A stretch of 62,661 bases of DNA, taken from a virus. The notes beneath the pieces are model-generated. The model did no database searches, was not told where the DNA came from, and saw nothing but the letters and a program-made list of their open reading frames with translations. Positions 23,561 through 32,701 of this stretch are shown in pieces. The position numbers were made by a program, and so were the translations under genes. The stretch is taken from IMG/VR virus record IMGVR_UViG_3300009177_000007, positions 1 through 62,661 of that record, one strand, 5' to 3'. How positions within the stretch are numbered: the stretch's first letter is position 1; each line of letters begins with the position of its first letter.

Positions 23561-24894
23561 TGGTCTTCAGCAGACTAGTCACGTCGAAGAGAGGCCGCGC
23601 TTCTGATCAAGAGAAGGCCGGTATGTCGATCGACGATTGGTGGGCCGAATATGGCCCCACGTCGACAAGTTCCGGCGGCATGGCCGTCACGCAAGTCACC
23701 GCGCTCCAAGTTGCGACGGTCCTGGCCTGCGTCTCTATTCGAGCCGAAGACGTGGCCAAATTGCCCGCTCATGTCTATCGCAAGAAGGCGGACGGCACCA
23801 AGTATATCGTGGCGGACCATCCGCTCGAGCGGCTATTGCAGAGGCCGAACAGCTATCAGAGCCGCTTCGAATTTATCGAGCAGATGATGGTCTCCTATCT
23901 GCTCCGCAGCAACGGCTATGCTGTAATCATTCGCAACGGCCGTGGGCAGCCGACTAGCCTAATCCCGGTCAATCCTGACCGGGTGTGGATCTTCGAGGCA
24001 CCAGGAGGCGAGGTATTCTATCAGGTCGCGCGGCGTGGCCTGCATGAGACCGCGGTTCTCAGTAACGAACCGCTGATGATCCCTGCAGAGGATATCCTGC
24101 ATCTGCGCTGGATCGCTCTGGATAGCTCCCTGCACGGCGCGTCGCGCATCGGCCTCGCGCGCGAGGCGATTGGTCTTGCGCTGTCACAACAGGAGCTTGC
24201 TGGGCGGCTGTCGTCGAATGCCACCAACCTGGGCGGTATCCTGACGACGGACCAGAAGCTCAGCAAGGAGGCGGCGCAGCGGCTCGCGCAGGCGTGGAAG
24301 GAGCGGAAGCAAGGCCTGCGCAATGCCGGCGATACGGCCGTGCTCGAGGCAGGCCTCAAATGGCAGCCGCTTGGCATGACGGCGAAAGACGCGGAAATGA
24401 TCGCTGCCAGGCAATTGTCCGTGCAGGAGATCGCCCGGCTCTATCGCATGCCGATGCACAAGCTCGGCGTCGTTGATCGCGGCGCCGGCGCATCGCTGGA
24501 TCAGCTGGACCAGGATTACATGAACAACGTCGTTTCTAGCGATCTGATGCGCTGGGAAACGAAGCTTGATCACGCGTTCGGGCTGTCCGAGGAAGGGGTC
24601 TTCGTTGAGTTCGATGTGTCGGGCTTCCTGCGCGCGGCGCTGCAGCTGCGGTACCAGGCATATCGCACGGGCATCGTCGGCATGTTCCTGACCCCGAACG
24701 AAGCGCGCCGTGCGGAAGGTCTACCGGACCATCCGGAAGGCGACACGCTCTACCAGCCGACAAATGTCGCACCGATCGGCTTCGAGCCGAAAGGGAATGA
24801 AACCGGGCCTGGCAGCGATGTGACCGGCCACGAAGCACCCGGCGGTCGCGGCGATCCAGCCGCCGTCGAAGACGATAGCGCGCCCGAGGACTGA
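23560..24894 (+). CDS. HK97-family portal protein
   Basis: The 444-residue protein shows portal landmarks: TALQVATVLACVSIRAEDVA, ADHPLERLLQRPNSYQSRFE, SNGYAVIIRNGRGQ, ILHLRWIALDSSLHGASRIG, and a C-terminal RLYRMPMHKLGVVDRGAGAS. Portals form the 12-mer DNA gate at one capsid vertex. The start was chosen from the TGATG overlap with the preceding gene. The acidic Gly/Pro tail (about 415-444) is typical. Confidence 0.93.
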   Translation: MVFSRLVTSKRGRASDQEKAGMSIDDWWAEYGPTSTSSGGMAVTQVTALQVATVLACVSIRAEDVAKLPAHVYRKKADGTKYIVADHPLERLLQRPNSYQSRFEFIEQMMVSYLLRSNGYAVIIRNGRGQPTSLIPVNPDRVWIFEAPGGEVFYQVARRGLHETAVLSNEPLMIPAEDILHLRWIALDSSLHGASRIGLAREAIGLALSQQELAGRLSSNATNLGGILTTDQKLSKEAAQRLAQAWKERKQGLRNAGDTAVLEAGLKWQPLGMTAKDAEMIAARQLSVQEIARLYRMPMHKLGVVDRGAGASLDQLDQDYMNNVVSSDLMRWETKLDHAFGLSEEGVFVEFDVSGFLRAALQLRYQAYRTGIVGMFLTPNEARRAEGLPDHPEGDTLYQPTNVAPIGFEPKGNETGPGSDVTGHEAPGGRGDPAAVEDDSAPED

Positions 24895-24909
24895 GCGAGG
24901 ATCTAAAGC

Positions 24910-25965
24910 ATGGCAAAAGCATTTCCAGGCTCCGGCCCTGAGGTTTGGTCGCTTTATGAGCGGGCCGGCAAATGGCTGCTCGCGACGATCTGCGAACGCA
25001 AGGCCTCGCGCGAGTGGTGCGACCGCAAGGGCATCGCGATCACCAAGGCGCAATCTGAGGGCATGGGCAGCAGTGGCGGCTTCCTCGTGCCGACCGAACT
25101 GGAGAACGCCATCCTCGATCTGCGCGATACCTTCGGAGCATTTAGGCGCCGCGCCTGCGTGTGGCCAATGGGTTCGGACAGTTCATTGTTTCCGCGCCGC
25201 ACGGGGACCGCGGCGGCCTATTTCATCGCTGAAGGGGCAGCGGCCTCGTCAACGTCGACGAATATGGACGGCGTTGCCCTCACCGCGAAGAAGCTCGGTG
25301 CCATGGTCACTCTTTCGAGCGAACTCAATGAGGATGCGATCGTCGACATGGTCGACTATGTGGCGACGGAAGTCGCGTGGGCACTGGCTGCAAAAGAGGA
25401 CGATTGCGCATTCAACGGCGACGGCACGAGCACCTATGGCGGAATGACCGGCCTGGGTAAGCTCGTGCTCGATGGCAATCATGCCAAGGCGAAAGTCACG
25501 GCCGCTGGCGGCCATAACACCTATGGCCTTCTCGACAGTTCTGACCTCGGCAATATGATAGCCGGGATCAAGGCATCGGCCATGCCCCGCGCTGCGTGGT
25601 ATGTCAGTTCGGTCGGCTTCGCCCTCACCTTTGCGCGCATCGCTGCGGCAACCGGCGGATTGCTTACCCCAGGCATGGTCGATGGCATCCCGACCCAATT
25701 CTATAATGGGTTTCCGGTCATCCTCACGCAGAAACTTCCACAGGTCGCGACGACGCTTTCGGGGCAGATGATGATGGCGTTTGGCGACATGTACGGCGCG
25801 GCCGTCATGGGTCAGCGCCGTGGCCTCACCATCGCGCGCAGCGATCATCGCTATCTGGAAAATGACCAGATGGCGGTGCTTGTGACTGAGCGCTTCGATG
25901 CCGTGATCCATGATGCTGGCGACAATAATAATCTCGGCAGCATTGCCGCGCTGGTCGCGCCGTAA
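24910..25965 (+). CDS. HK97-type major capsid protein, paralog A (no delta domain)
   Basis: The 351-residue protein has clear HK97 capsid features: SSGGFLVPTELENAILDLRD, LTAKKLGAMVTLSSEL, AAKEDDCAFNGDGTS and a C-terminal RSDHRYLENDQMAVLVTERF. It starts almost directly where the second capsid protein's mature part starts, so it lacks an N-terminal scaffolding (delta) domain. Strong similarity to the 438-residue paralog at 27236 indicates duplication. It may be a minor or vertex capsomer, or assembled with scaffold from elsewhere. Located between portal and protease. Confidence 0.9.
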   Translation: MAKAFPGSGPEVWSLYERAGKWLLATICERKASREWCDRKGIAITKAQSEGMGSSGGFLVPTELENAILDLRDTFGAFRRRACVWPMGSDSSLFPRRTGTAAAYFIAEGAAASSTSTNMDGVALTAKKLGAMVTLSSELNEDAIVDMVDYVATEVAWALAAKEDDCAFNGDGTSTYGGMTGLGKLVLDGNHAKAKVTAAGGHNTYGLLDSSDLGNMIAGIKASAMPRAAWYVSSVGFALTFARIAAATGGLLTPGMVDGIPTQFYNGFPVILTQKLPQVATTLSGQMMMAFGDMYGAAVMGQRRGLTIARSDHRYLENDQMAVLVTERFDAVIHDAGDNNNLGSIAALVAP

Positions 25966-25976
25966 GGAGCCCTTTC

Positions 25977-27134
25977 ATGCCAATGAAGCTTTTGAGCGCC
26001 GACGATTTTCGTGATGCGGCCAAAGATGGCGGCCATCCCGATGGAACCGTCTTTCGTTTCGCGACAGTTGAACCGGAAACCGTTGACGGTGCCGAGCGCA
26101 CCAAGCGCTTCATCTTCAGCGATGCGACGGTTGATCATGCTGGCGACAGCATCGATCCAAAGGGCTGGGACCTCAGTGTCTTCAGGCGCAACCCAGTCGC
26201 GCTTTTCAGCCACATGTCGTGGGAACCGCCGATCGGCCGCGCTTCGAACGTCAAGGTCGAGAGTGGTAAACTCGTGGGCGATATCGAGTTTGCGAGCGCG
26301 GACATCTACCCCTTCGCAGACACGATCTATAATCTCGTCGCAGCTGGCTATCTGAAGGCTGTGAGCGTCGGGTTCAAGCCGAAAGAATGGACGTTCACCA
26401 ACGATAAGGATCGGCCCTACGGAATCGACTTTAAGAAGCAGACGCTTCTCGAAATCAGTGTCTGTGCCGTGCCCTGTAATCCTAACGCGCTCGGCGAGGC
26501 TCGCAGCGCCGGGATCGACACTGCGCCGCTGATGGAATGGGCCGAGAAGGTACTCGATAGTGGGGATACGGTGTTTCTGCCGCGTAAGGAGCTGGAAGGC
26601 CTACGAGCTCAGGCTTCTGAGCACCCCGCACCGCGCTACTACGTCCATAGCAGCAAAACGCTCCACCCGGATGCAGCGAAGCATATCCGCGAGGCGGTCC
26701 AGCGCTGGCAGGACGATCCGAACGAGGTGCTGATCCTCGAAAGCGGCTTCGAACTGCGCACCATCGGCGACGCTGCCCATCAGCAGGAAAGCGAAGTCGA
26801 GGCACTGGATGATGCTGTTGTAGGTCCCCTTCTGCTGAAGATCGACGCCGCCGACTTGCGCGCCGAAATCGCCGAAGTGATCAAGGCCGGCCGCCGCGTC
26901 TCGGCCGCCACCAAGGCGAAATTGCAAGAGGCGATGGACCATCATGAAGCCACCGCCAAGTGCATCAAGGATTTGATGGACGGCGATGGTACCGATGATG
27001 AGCAGGATCCGAATGATCCCACGGAGCAGCCGATCGGCACGGTCGTGACAGAATCTGACGATAACCTGTCGCCCGAGGAGTTGCGTCTGAAGGAAGTTCG
27101 CGCGCTCCGCGAGACGCTTCCAACCAACGACTGA
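25977..27134 (+). CDS. HK97-type prohead protease with long C-terminal extension
   Basis: The 385-residue protein has catalytic candidates: H79 (LFSHMSWEPPIGR), S130 (LKAVSVGFKP) and E159 (LLEISVCAVPCNP), as in S78-family proteases. The usual protease domain ends near 190. The remaining 190 residues include RYYVHSSKTLHPDAAKHIRE and a helical DLRAEIAEVIKAGRRVSAAT, perhaps a scaffold. It lies between two capsid genes, so it likely processes one or both. AGGAG precedes the ATG. Confidence 0.9.
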   Translation: MPMKLLSADDFRDAAKDGGHPDGTVFRFATVEPETVDGAERTKRFIFSDATVDHAGDSIDPKGWDLSVFRRNPVALFSHMSWEPPIGRASNVKVESGKLVGDIEFASADIYPFADTIYNLVAAGYLKAVSVGFKPKEWTFTNDKDRPYGIDFKKQTLLEISVCAVPCNPNALGEARSAGIDTAPLMEWAEKVLDSGDTVFLPRKELEGLRAQASEHPAPRYYVHSSKTLHPDAAKHIREAVQRWQDDPNEVLILESGFELRTIGDAAHQQESEVEALDDAVVGPLLLKIDAADLRAEIAEVIKAGRRVSAATKAKLQEAMDHHEATAKCIKDLMDGDGTDDEQDPNDPTEQPIGTVVTESDDNLSPEELRLKEVRALRETLPTND

Positions 27135-27235
27135 TTTTACGACTTCGCCGCTTGGCGAATGCCCACCCCGGCCTTGGGCAAGCCGCTTAGCGCACGCCGC
27201 GATGGCGTCCGCATTCCCGCAGATGGAGCCCTATT

Positions 27236-28552
27236 ATGGCTAAAAAGCATGAGCTGCGCCAAGCGCTGAGCAAGGCCGCAGATGAACTGGAAGCGATGGC
27301 CGGCAAGTCCGAAGCCGAAGGTTTCAAGCAGGACGTTTATGACGCCCTGAAGGAGAAAATCGCCGATCTGCAGACGCAGCTGAAGCGCGTAGAAGAAGCC
27401 GAGCAGGTGGCGGCGAGCCTCGCGACGCCAGTCCCCGGCCAGGATCGCATGACGCCGTCGGCGCCGGCCAGCGCGCACAAGCTCTTCGGCTCGCTGAAGC
27501 ACTTCAAGGATCGCGAGATCGCAGGCCAGACTGTCCGCGCGGTCGACCAGGCCTATGCCGCCGGCATGTGGTTCAAGGCGACGATCTTCGGCAACGCAGA
27601 GGCGATCGAATGGTGCAAATCGCGCGGCGTTCCCGTCACCAAGGCGCAGGGCGAAGGCGTCGACAGCGCTGGCGGCTTCCTCGTGCCGGAAGAGCTGCTC
27701 TCCAACATCATCGTGCTTCGCGAGCAGTTCGGCGTCTTCCGTCAGGAATGCCAGGTCATTCCGATGGGAAGCGACACGCTGAACTGGCCGCGCCGCGTAG
27801 GCGGTCTCACCGCTTACTTTACCGGCGAGAACACCGCGGTCGCGGAATCTCAGGCCTCCTGGGATAACGTCAACCTGACCGCGAAGAAGCTCGGCGCGCT
27901 GACCCGCATGTCGAACGAAATCGCCGAGGACGCCGTGGTCTCGATCGCGGACTGGCTCGTTGGCGAAATCGCTTATGCCTTCGCGCTGAAAGAGGACGAT
28001 GCCGGCTTCAACGGAGATGGCACCTCGAACTTCGGTGGCATCCGCGGCGTGACGCAGATCTTCGTCGATGGTTCGCACTCCGCTGGGCAGTATACGACTT
28101 CGAGTGCAACGCTCACGTCGCTCACCGTCGCGGACTTTACCGGCGTGATGGGCAAGCTGCCGCAATATGCTCTGCCAGGCGCCAAGTGGTACATGAGCCA
28201 GCAGATGTTCTACAGTGCAGCCGGCACCGTTCTGGCGAAGGCGGGTGGCAATACGATCGCCACGCTCGCGACTGATCCGATGAACCCGCGTCTGCTCGGC
28301 TTCCCGGTGAAGATCGCGCAAAAGCTCCCGATCGCCGCGCCGGGTTCTGGCAAGGTGCAGTTCCTCTTCGGCGACCTTTCCAAGTCATCGGCCTTGGGCG
28401 AACGCCGTGGTGTGACGATCCGCCGGTCGGATCATCGCTACTTCGAGAACGACCAGATCGGCCTTCTCGGCACGGAGCGGTTTGACATCAACAACCACGA
28501 TCTCGGCGACACCACGAACGCCGGCCCGCTGGTTGCGGCTGTCTCGCCGTAA
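27236..28552 (+). CDS. HK97-type major capsid protein, paralog B (with delta domain)
   Basis: In this 438-residue protein, residues 1-105 are a Glu/Lys/Ala coiled coil typical of the cleaved delta domain (LRQALSKAADELEAMAGKSE, KEKIADLQTQLKRVEEAEQV). The mature fold follows: SAGGFLVPEELLSNIIVLRE, LTAKKLGALTRMSNEIAEDA, FNGDGTSNFGGIRG, and RSDHRYFENDQIGLLGTERF. It is the likely main shell protein. The 100-base gap before it holds a TGCCCA/TGGGCA stem-loop (27160-27180), possibly an mRNA processing or attenuation element. Confidence 0.95.
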   Translation: MAKKHELRQALSKAADELEAMAGKSEAEGFKQDVYDALKEKIADLQTQLKRVEEAEQVAASLATPVPGQDRMTPSAPASAHKLFGSLKHFKDREIAGQTVRAVDQAYAAGMWFKATIFGNAEAIEWCKSRGVPVTKAQGEGVDSAGGFLVPEELLSNIIVLREQFGVFRQECQVIPMGSDTLNWPRRVGGLTAYFTGENTAVAESQASWDNVNLTAKKLGALTRMSNEIAEDAVVSIADWLVGEIAYAFALKEDDAGFNGDGTSNFGGIRGVTQIFVDGSHSAGQYTTSSATLTSLTVADFTGVMGKLPQYALPGAKWYMSQQMFYSAAGTVLAKAGGNTIATLATDPMNPRLLGFPVKIAQKLPIAAPGSGKVQFLFGDLSKSSALGERRGVTIRRSDHRYFENDQIGLLGTERFDINNHDLGDTTNAGPLVAAVSP

Positions 28553-28601
28553 TCGCCACCGATCAAAACCCCCGCAATTTCAGATCCACAGGAGAAGCAC
28601 A

Positions 28602-29036
28602 ATGACTCCTCAATTGAAGACCATCGTCGCGGTGAACGCCGTCTCGAAGACCAACGGCGCCACCGCATCTGGCATCATCGACACGCTTGGTTTCGACTGG
28701 GCGACGATCGATATCATCGCCACCACGGCCGACGTCGTGTCGAACAAGCCGACCGTCTGCAAACTGCAGGAGGCGGACGATACGAACGCCACCAGCTTCG
28801 CCGACATCACCGCGTTCGCGACCCCGACGATCCCGAATGCGAACACGGCGGCTACTGCGGTGCTGCAGAACAACTATAAGTTCAACGTCGATTGCCGCGC
28901 CCGCAAGCGGTATCTGCAGCCGGTCTACAGCCCCCAGACCACGCAGACCGTCACCATCGTCGCCAACCTCGGACGTGGCGAGCAGGCTCCGGTCTCGGCG
29001 GCGAAAGCCAACGCCATGACCTTGGTGGAGGGTTAA
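28602..29036 (+). CDS. putative head decoration protein (144 aa)
   Basis: Starts MTPQLKTIVAVNAVSKTNGA after AGGAGAAGCACA. Contains IDTLGFDWATIDIIATTADV and RKRYLQPVYSPQTTQTVTIV, a beta-rich fold seen in small structural proteins that directly follow the capsid gene in alphaproteobacterial phages. Capsid decoration or cement is the best guess from position and composition. Confidence 0.7.
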   Translation: MTPQLKTIVAVNAVSKTNGATASGIIDTLGFDWATIDIIATTADVVSNKPTVCKLQEADDTNATSFADITAFATPTIPNANTAATAVLQNNYKFNVDCRARKRYLQPVYSPQTTQTVTIVANLGRGEQAPVSAAKANAMTLVEG

Positions 29037-29040
29037 GACG

Positions 29041-29211
29041 ATGGCCGCCAAGAATGACATCGCCAGCCTCCAGAAGGCGCGGGATGAGGCCTACGAGGCC
29101 TATGCGCAGGCCGCTGCCAAGCTCGACGAGGCGGAAGCCGCTGCTGCGGTCGAAACCGCTCCGGCTGAAGAAGAGGCAGCTGCGCCCGCACCGGAAACCG
29201 GCTCCGAATAA
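29041..29211 (+). CDS. small acidic Ala/Glu-rich protein (56 aa)
   Basis: This short frame follows 4 bases after the previous stop. It starts MAAKNDIASLQKARDEAYEA and is an Ala/Glu helix followed by a Pro/Ala/Glu tail ending PETGSE. Comparable tiny acidic proteins occur between capsid and connector genes. It may be a scaffold or adaptor. No domain. Confidence 0.65.
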   Translation: MAAKNDIASLQKARDEAYEAYAQAAAKLDEAEAAAAVETAPAEEEAAAPAPETGSE

Positions 29212-29308
29212 CAAGCTCCGGGCCGACACCCGGAACATGGTCGGCGTGAGCCGATAGACGGGCGTGGTGTCGGCCGCGCCCGTCGACCCCTTCCGACAGA
29301 GGGACATC

Positions 29309-30613
29309 ATGAAAACAGCATTCATCACCGGAATCACCGGGCAGGACGGCTCATATTTGGCCGAACTGCTTTTGACGAAAGGCTACGAGGTCCACGGCAT
29401 GGTACGCCGGGTGTCGCAGCCCACGTTCGGGAACCTTGCCGCGATCCGCGACCAGATTGTTCTGCACACCGGCGACATGACGGACGGTCCTAGCCTATTC
29501 CGCATCCTGCAGGATCTGGGCCCCGACGAAATCTATAATCTCGCGGCCATGTCACAGGTGCGAGATTCCTATGATCACCCCGAGGTGACGCAGGATATTA
29601 ATGCGGGCGGCCTGCTGCGGATCCTGGAAAGCTGTCGCACGCTCAAGCTCGACGCGAGGATCTATCAGGCCTGCTCAAGCGAGATGTTCGGCCGGGTTCG
29701 CGAAACGCCGCAGACCGAGGCGACGCCTTTCTATCCACGCTCCCCTTACGGCGCCTCGAAGGTTTCCGCCTTCCACATGGCCAAGGTCTGGCGCGAGGCG
29801 TATGGCGCGCGCGTCTCCTGTGGCATCCTGTTCAACCATGAAAGCCCGCGCCGCGGTGAAGCGTTCCTCAGCCGCAAGGTGTGCAAGGCCGTCGCTGAAA
29901 TAGCGACAGGACAGCGCGAGCGGCTGGTGCTCGGCAATCTCTCGGCGAAGCGCGACTGGGGCTATGCTCCCGAATATGTCGAATGGATCTGGCGCATCCT
30001 GCAACATCCGGAACCGGATGATTTCGTGATCGCCACCGGCGAAACCCATTCGGTGGAGGAGTTCGTCGCCGCTGCGTTCGCGCATGCGGGCATCGTCAAC
30101 TGGCAGGATTATGTTGATTACGATCGGGACCTGACGCGCCCGGCCGAGGTCGACCTGCTGAAGGGCGATGCAAGCAAGAGCGCCCGGATCCTGGGCTTCG
30201 AGCCGAAGGTGAAATTCCCCGATCTCGTGAAGATCATGGTCGACGCCGAGATGGCCAAGCTTTCGACGAAGCACAGCGACGAGCGGCGCGATCTCCAATC
30301 CTTTCCGGAAGCAAAGGTCATCACGCTGAAAAAGGACGCCACGATCGGCGGCCATTATCACAAGCTGAAGGACGAGCATTTTATCCTGTCTGAAGGGGCG
30401 GGGTATCTGCGCACCGGCGCTGGGTTGGAACAGTGGCAGGAGCCGATGCAGATCGGCAAGATCTACACGGTGAAGGCTGGCACGCCGCATTGGTTTGACC
30501 TGACCTCCGGTAGCGTGCTTGTCGGGCTCAACAGCAGGCCCTTCGATCCGTCGGATGATTATCGCATTTCTAGCGATGGATATCGCCGCCACGTCGAGCC
30601 GGTCGCGGCCTGA
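29309..30613 (+). CDS. GDP-mannose 4,6-dehydratase fused to a cupin domain
   Basis: In this 434-residue protein, residues 1-320 are an extended SDR: NAD(P) motif GITGQDG (8-14), CSSEMFG (122-128), YGASK (147-151) and NHESPRRGEAF (176-186), hallmark of GDP-mannose 4,6-dehydratase, which makes GDP-4-keto-6-deoxymannose. Residues about 335-434 are a cupin (GGHYHKLKDEHFILSEGAG, GTPHWFDL), which may isomerise the keto-sugar or be structural. A host dehydratase normally lacks this domain. It lies in the head-to-tail interval with its own GAGGG site. Confidence 0.9.
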   Translation: MKTAFITGITGQDGSYLAELLLTKGYEVHGMVRRVSQPTFGNLAAIRDQIVLHTGDMTDGPSLFRILQDLGPDEIYNLAAMSQVRDSYDHPEVTQDINAGGLLRILESCRTLKLDARIYQACSSEMFGRVRETPQTEATPFYPRSPYGASKVSAFHMAKVWREAYGARVSCGILFNHESPRRGEAFLSRKVCKAVAEIATGQRERLVLGNLSAKRDWGYAPEYVEWIWRILQHPEPDDFVIATGETHSVEEFVAAAFAHAGIVNWQDYVDYDRDLTRPAEVDLLKGDASKSARILGFEPKVKFPDLVKIMVDAEMAKLSTKHSDERRDLQSFPEAKVITLKKDATIGGHYHKLKDEHFILSEGAGYLRTGAGLEQWQEPMQIGKIYTVKAGTPHWFDLTSGSVLVGLNSRPFDPSDDYRISSDGYRRHVEPVAA

Positions 30614-31782
30614 TGCGTTGCCTCGATTTGGGCGCCGGCGATATGTCGCCGCCCGGCTTCATCCCGATGGGCAACGCCCACGGCTCGGCTGTGTATCCGC
30701 TCGCTGGCGTTGCCGATGGCAGCATAGATTGCGTTCGCGCGTCGCACGTGCTCGAGCATTTCGCGTCGGGCGAGATCGCCGACGTTCTCGCGGAGTGGGT
30801 GCGAGTACTTAAACCCGGCGGCGAGCTGCGCATCGCAGTGCCGGATTTCGCGAAGATCGCGGAAGGCTATCTCGCAGGCGCGCGCATGCCGACGGAGGCC
30901 TTCGTCATGGGCGGACAGTCCGCGCCTGATGATTTCCATAAGGCTCTGTTCGACGAAGCTCATCTGAAGACGGCGCTCGCCAAGGCCGGCTTGATGCTCA
31001 TCCGCCGATGGGAATCGGAGCTGCAGGACTGTGCGTCGCTGCCGATCTCGCTCAATCTGGCCGGCACGAAGCCGCACCAGGCTGAAATTGGCGTGTCGGC
31101 GGTCATGTCGGTGCCGCGGCTGGGCTTTATGGACAATATGTTTGCGGCGATCGAAGCCCTGCCATCACTTGGCGTGAAGCTTCGCCGCCACACCGGCGCC
31201 TATTGGGGCCAGTGCATGGAACGCGTCATGGAAGAGGCGCTCCGCGAGGATGCGCCCGATGCGATCCTGACGCTCGACTATGATTCGGTCTTCACGCGGC
31301 GTGATGTCTCAATGCTGATGCAGCTCATGTGCTGCCATCCCGAGATCGATGCGATCGCGGCGGTGCAGGCGGGAAGGGGAACGGCAAGCGGGCGCCTGTT
31401 CACCATTAAAGGTGAAGATGGCGCGAGCCTGTCGCAGGTGCCCGGAGAGATCTTCTCCGGCGATGTGACCAAGGTTGCGACGGCGCACTTTGGATTGACC
31501 CTAATCCGGGCCGACAAGCTCGCGGCATTGCCAAAGCCATGGTTTGCCGATGTACCGGCGCCCGACGGTTCATGGAACGATGGCCGCACGGATGCCGATA
31601 TCGCGTTCTGGCGCGGTTGGGAGGCGGCTGGAAACGGCCTCTACATCGCCAATCGCGTCCCGATTGGTCACCTGGAATTGACGGTCCTTTGGCCAGCCCC
31701 GCTCGGGCCGGAAACTACGCCGCTGACGCAGCCCGTAGGCGAATGGCGGGAAAACGGACGGCCCATGGAGGCGTGGCAATGA
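30613..31782 (+). CDS. SAM methyltransferase / glycosyltransferase-like fusion
   Basis: The 389-residue protein starts in a TGATG overlap. Residues 1-130 are a class I methyltransferase: CLDLGAGD (3-10), DGSIDCVRASHVLEHF and VLKPGGELRIAVPDF. Residues about 160-389 carry DAILTLDYDSVFTRRDV with a D-x-D at 222-224 and a later FADVPAPDGSWNDGRTDADI, the look of a GT-A glycosyltransferase. With the adjacent dehydratase this makes a sugar-modifying cassette. Target (virion protein, DNA or host glycan) is unknown. Confidence 0.8.
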   Translation: MRCLDLGAGDMSPPGFIPMGNAHGSAVYPLAGVADGSIDCVRASHVLEHFASGEIADVLAEWVRVLKPGGELRIAVPDFAKIAEGYLAGARMPTEAFVMGGQSAPDDFHKALFDEAHLKTALAKAGLMLIRRWESELQDCASLPISLNLAGTKPHQAEIGVSAVMSVPRLGFMDNMFAAIEALPSLGVKLRRHTGAYWGQCMERVMEEALREDAPDAILTLDYDSVFTRRDVSMLMQLMCCHPEIDAIAAVQAGRGTASGRLFTIKGEDGASLSQVPGEIFSGDVTKVATAHFGLTLIRADKLAALPKPWFADVPAPDGSWNDGRTDADIAFWRGWEAAGNGLYIANRVPIGHLELTVLWPAPLGPETTPLTQPVGEWRENGRPMEAWQ

Positions 31783-31810
31783 ATTCGAACATCGCGACGG
31801 CTGGCTGAGC

Positions 31811-32701
31811 ATGGGCTTTTCCGCCGTCTCCTCGATTATCTCGCCCGCGGCGAACTATGATCTTACGGATCTCGCCTCCGCCAAGGTGGAGTTGAGCATC
31901 ACGACGACGACGGATGATGCATGGCTCGCAAAAGCGGTCAGCCAGGTTTCCCGGGCGATTTCAACCGAGACGCAGCGCGTGCTGGTCCCGGAAGTCGTGC
32001 AGGATCTGTTCGAACTCGATCGGCAAGCGTTGCGCCGAGGCTCAGCGCGGCTGGCTTTAGAGGTGCAACTTTCGCGCTGGCCCGTCATCGATATCATTTC
32101 GGTGGTCCAGACGCTCTCGACGGGGCTCACACAGACGCTGGTCCAAGGAACCGATTTCCGGGTCGATCCCGAGAATGGGACCTTGACGCGTCTCGAGCCG
32201 GTCAGCGGCGCGGTCCTGTCATGGGAAGCCGACCCGCTGACGGTTATCTACATGGCCGGCTATGGCGCGCTGGCTACTGAAACCCATTCTGTGCCAGCAT
32301 CGCCATATCAGGTCACGGTCAGTCAGAGCGCGGCGTTCTCCTGCGACCAGTCCGTCAAATATTCGAGCGGAACGGCGCTCACGCGCGTCAGTGGTTCCCC
32401 GGCGGCCGGGCAGTACAGCGTTGCGGCCGGCGTCTACACCTTCGCCGGGGCGGACAGCGGGCAATCTCTGACCTTCACATATGGCGTGAAGGTCATTCCC
32501 GATGATCTGGCCGAGATTTGCCTCCGCCTCATCAACGGGCGCTATCGCGGGAAGGATCGCGACCCGTCGCTCGTGCAGCAGGAAACACCTGGCGTCGGCA
32601 TGCGGCGATGGTGGTTTGGCGGCGCGCCAGGGCAGAAGGGACAGTTCGCTCCGGATATTGCCGCGGCGCTTGAGCGTTTTTGTATGCCGGTTGTCGGCTG
32701 A
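31811..32701 (+). CDS. head-tail connector (gp6-like) with inserted beta module
   Basis: In this 296-residue protein, the N-terminal SIISPAANYDLTDLASAKVE and WLAKAVSQVSRAIS and the C-terminal DDLAEICLRLINGRYRGKDR are connector-like helices. Between them (about 161-228) is an inserted domain with SPYQVTV, GSPAAGQYSVAAGVYTF and LTFTYG, also present in the tail tube and DUF2460 proteins. The gp6-type assignment rests on position and the helix pattern. Confidence 0.75.
   Translation: MGFSAVSSIISPAANYDLTDLASAKVELSITTTTDDAWLAKAVSQVSRAISTETQRVLVPEVVQDLFELDRQALRRGSARLALEVQLSRWPVIDIISVVQTLSTGLTQTLVQGTDFRVDPENGTLTRLEPVSGAVLSWEADPLTVIYMAGYGALATETHSVPASPYQVTVSQSAAFSCDQSVKYSSGTALTRVSGSPAAGQYSVAAGVYTFAGADSGQSLTFTYGVKVIPDDLAEICLRLINGRYRGKDRDPSLVQQETPGVGMRRWWFGGAPGQKGQFAPDIAAALERFCMPVVG

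Noticed and set aside
29309-30613. Host contamination or misassembly at the GDP-mannose dehydratase
   Set aside because: Flanking phage genes are tightly spaced, the next gene overlaps by one base, and the codon style matches its neighbours.
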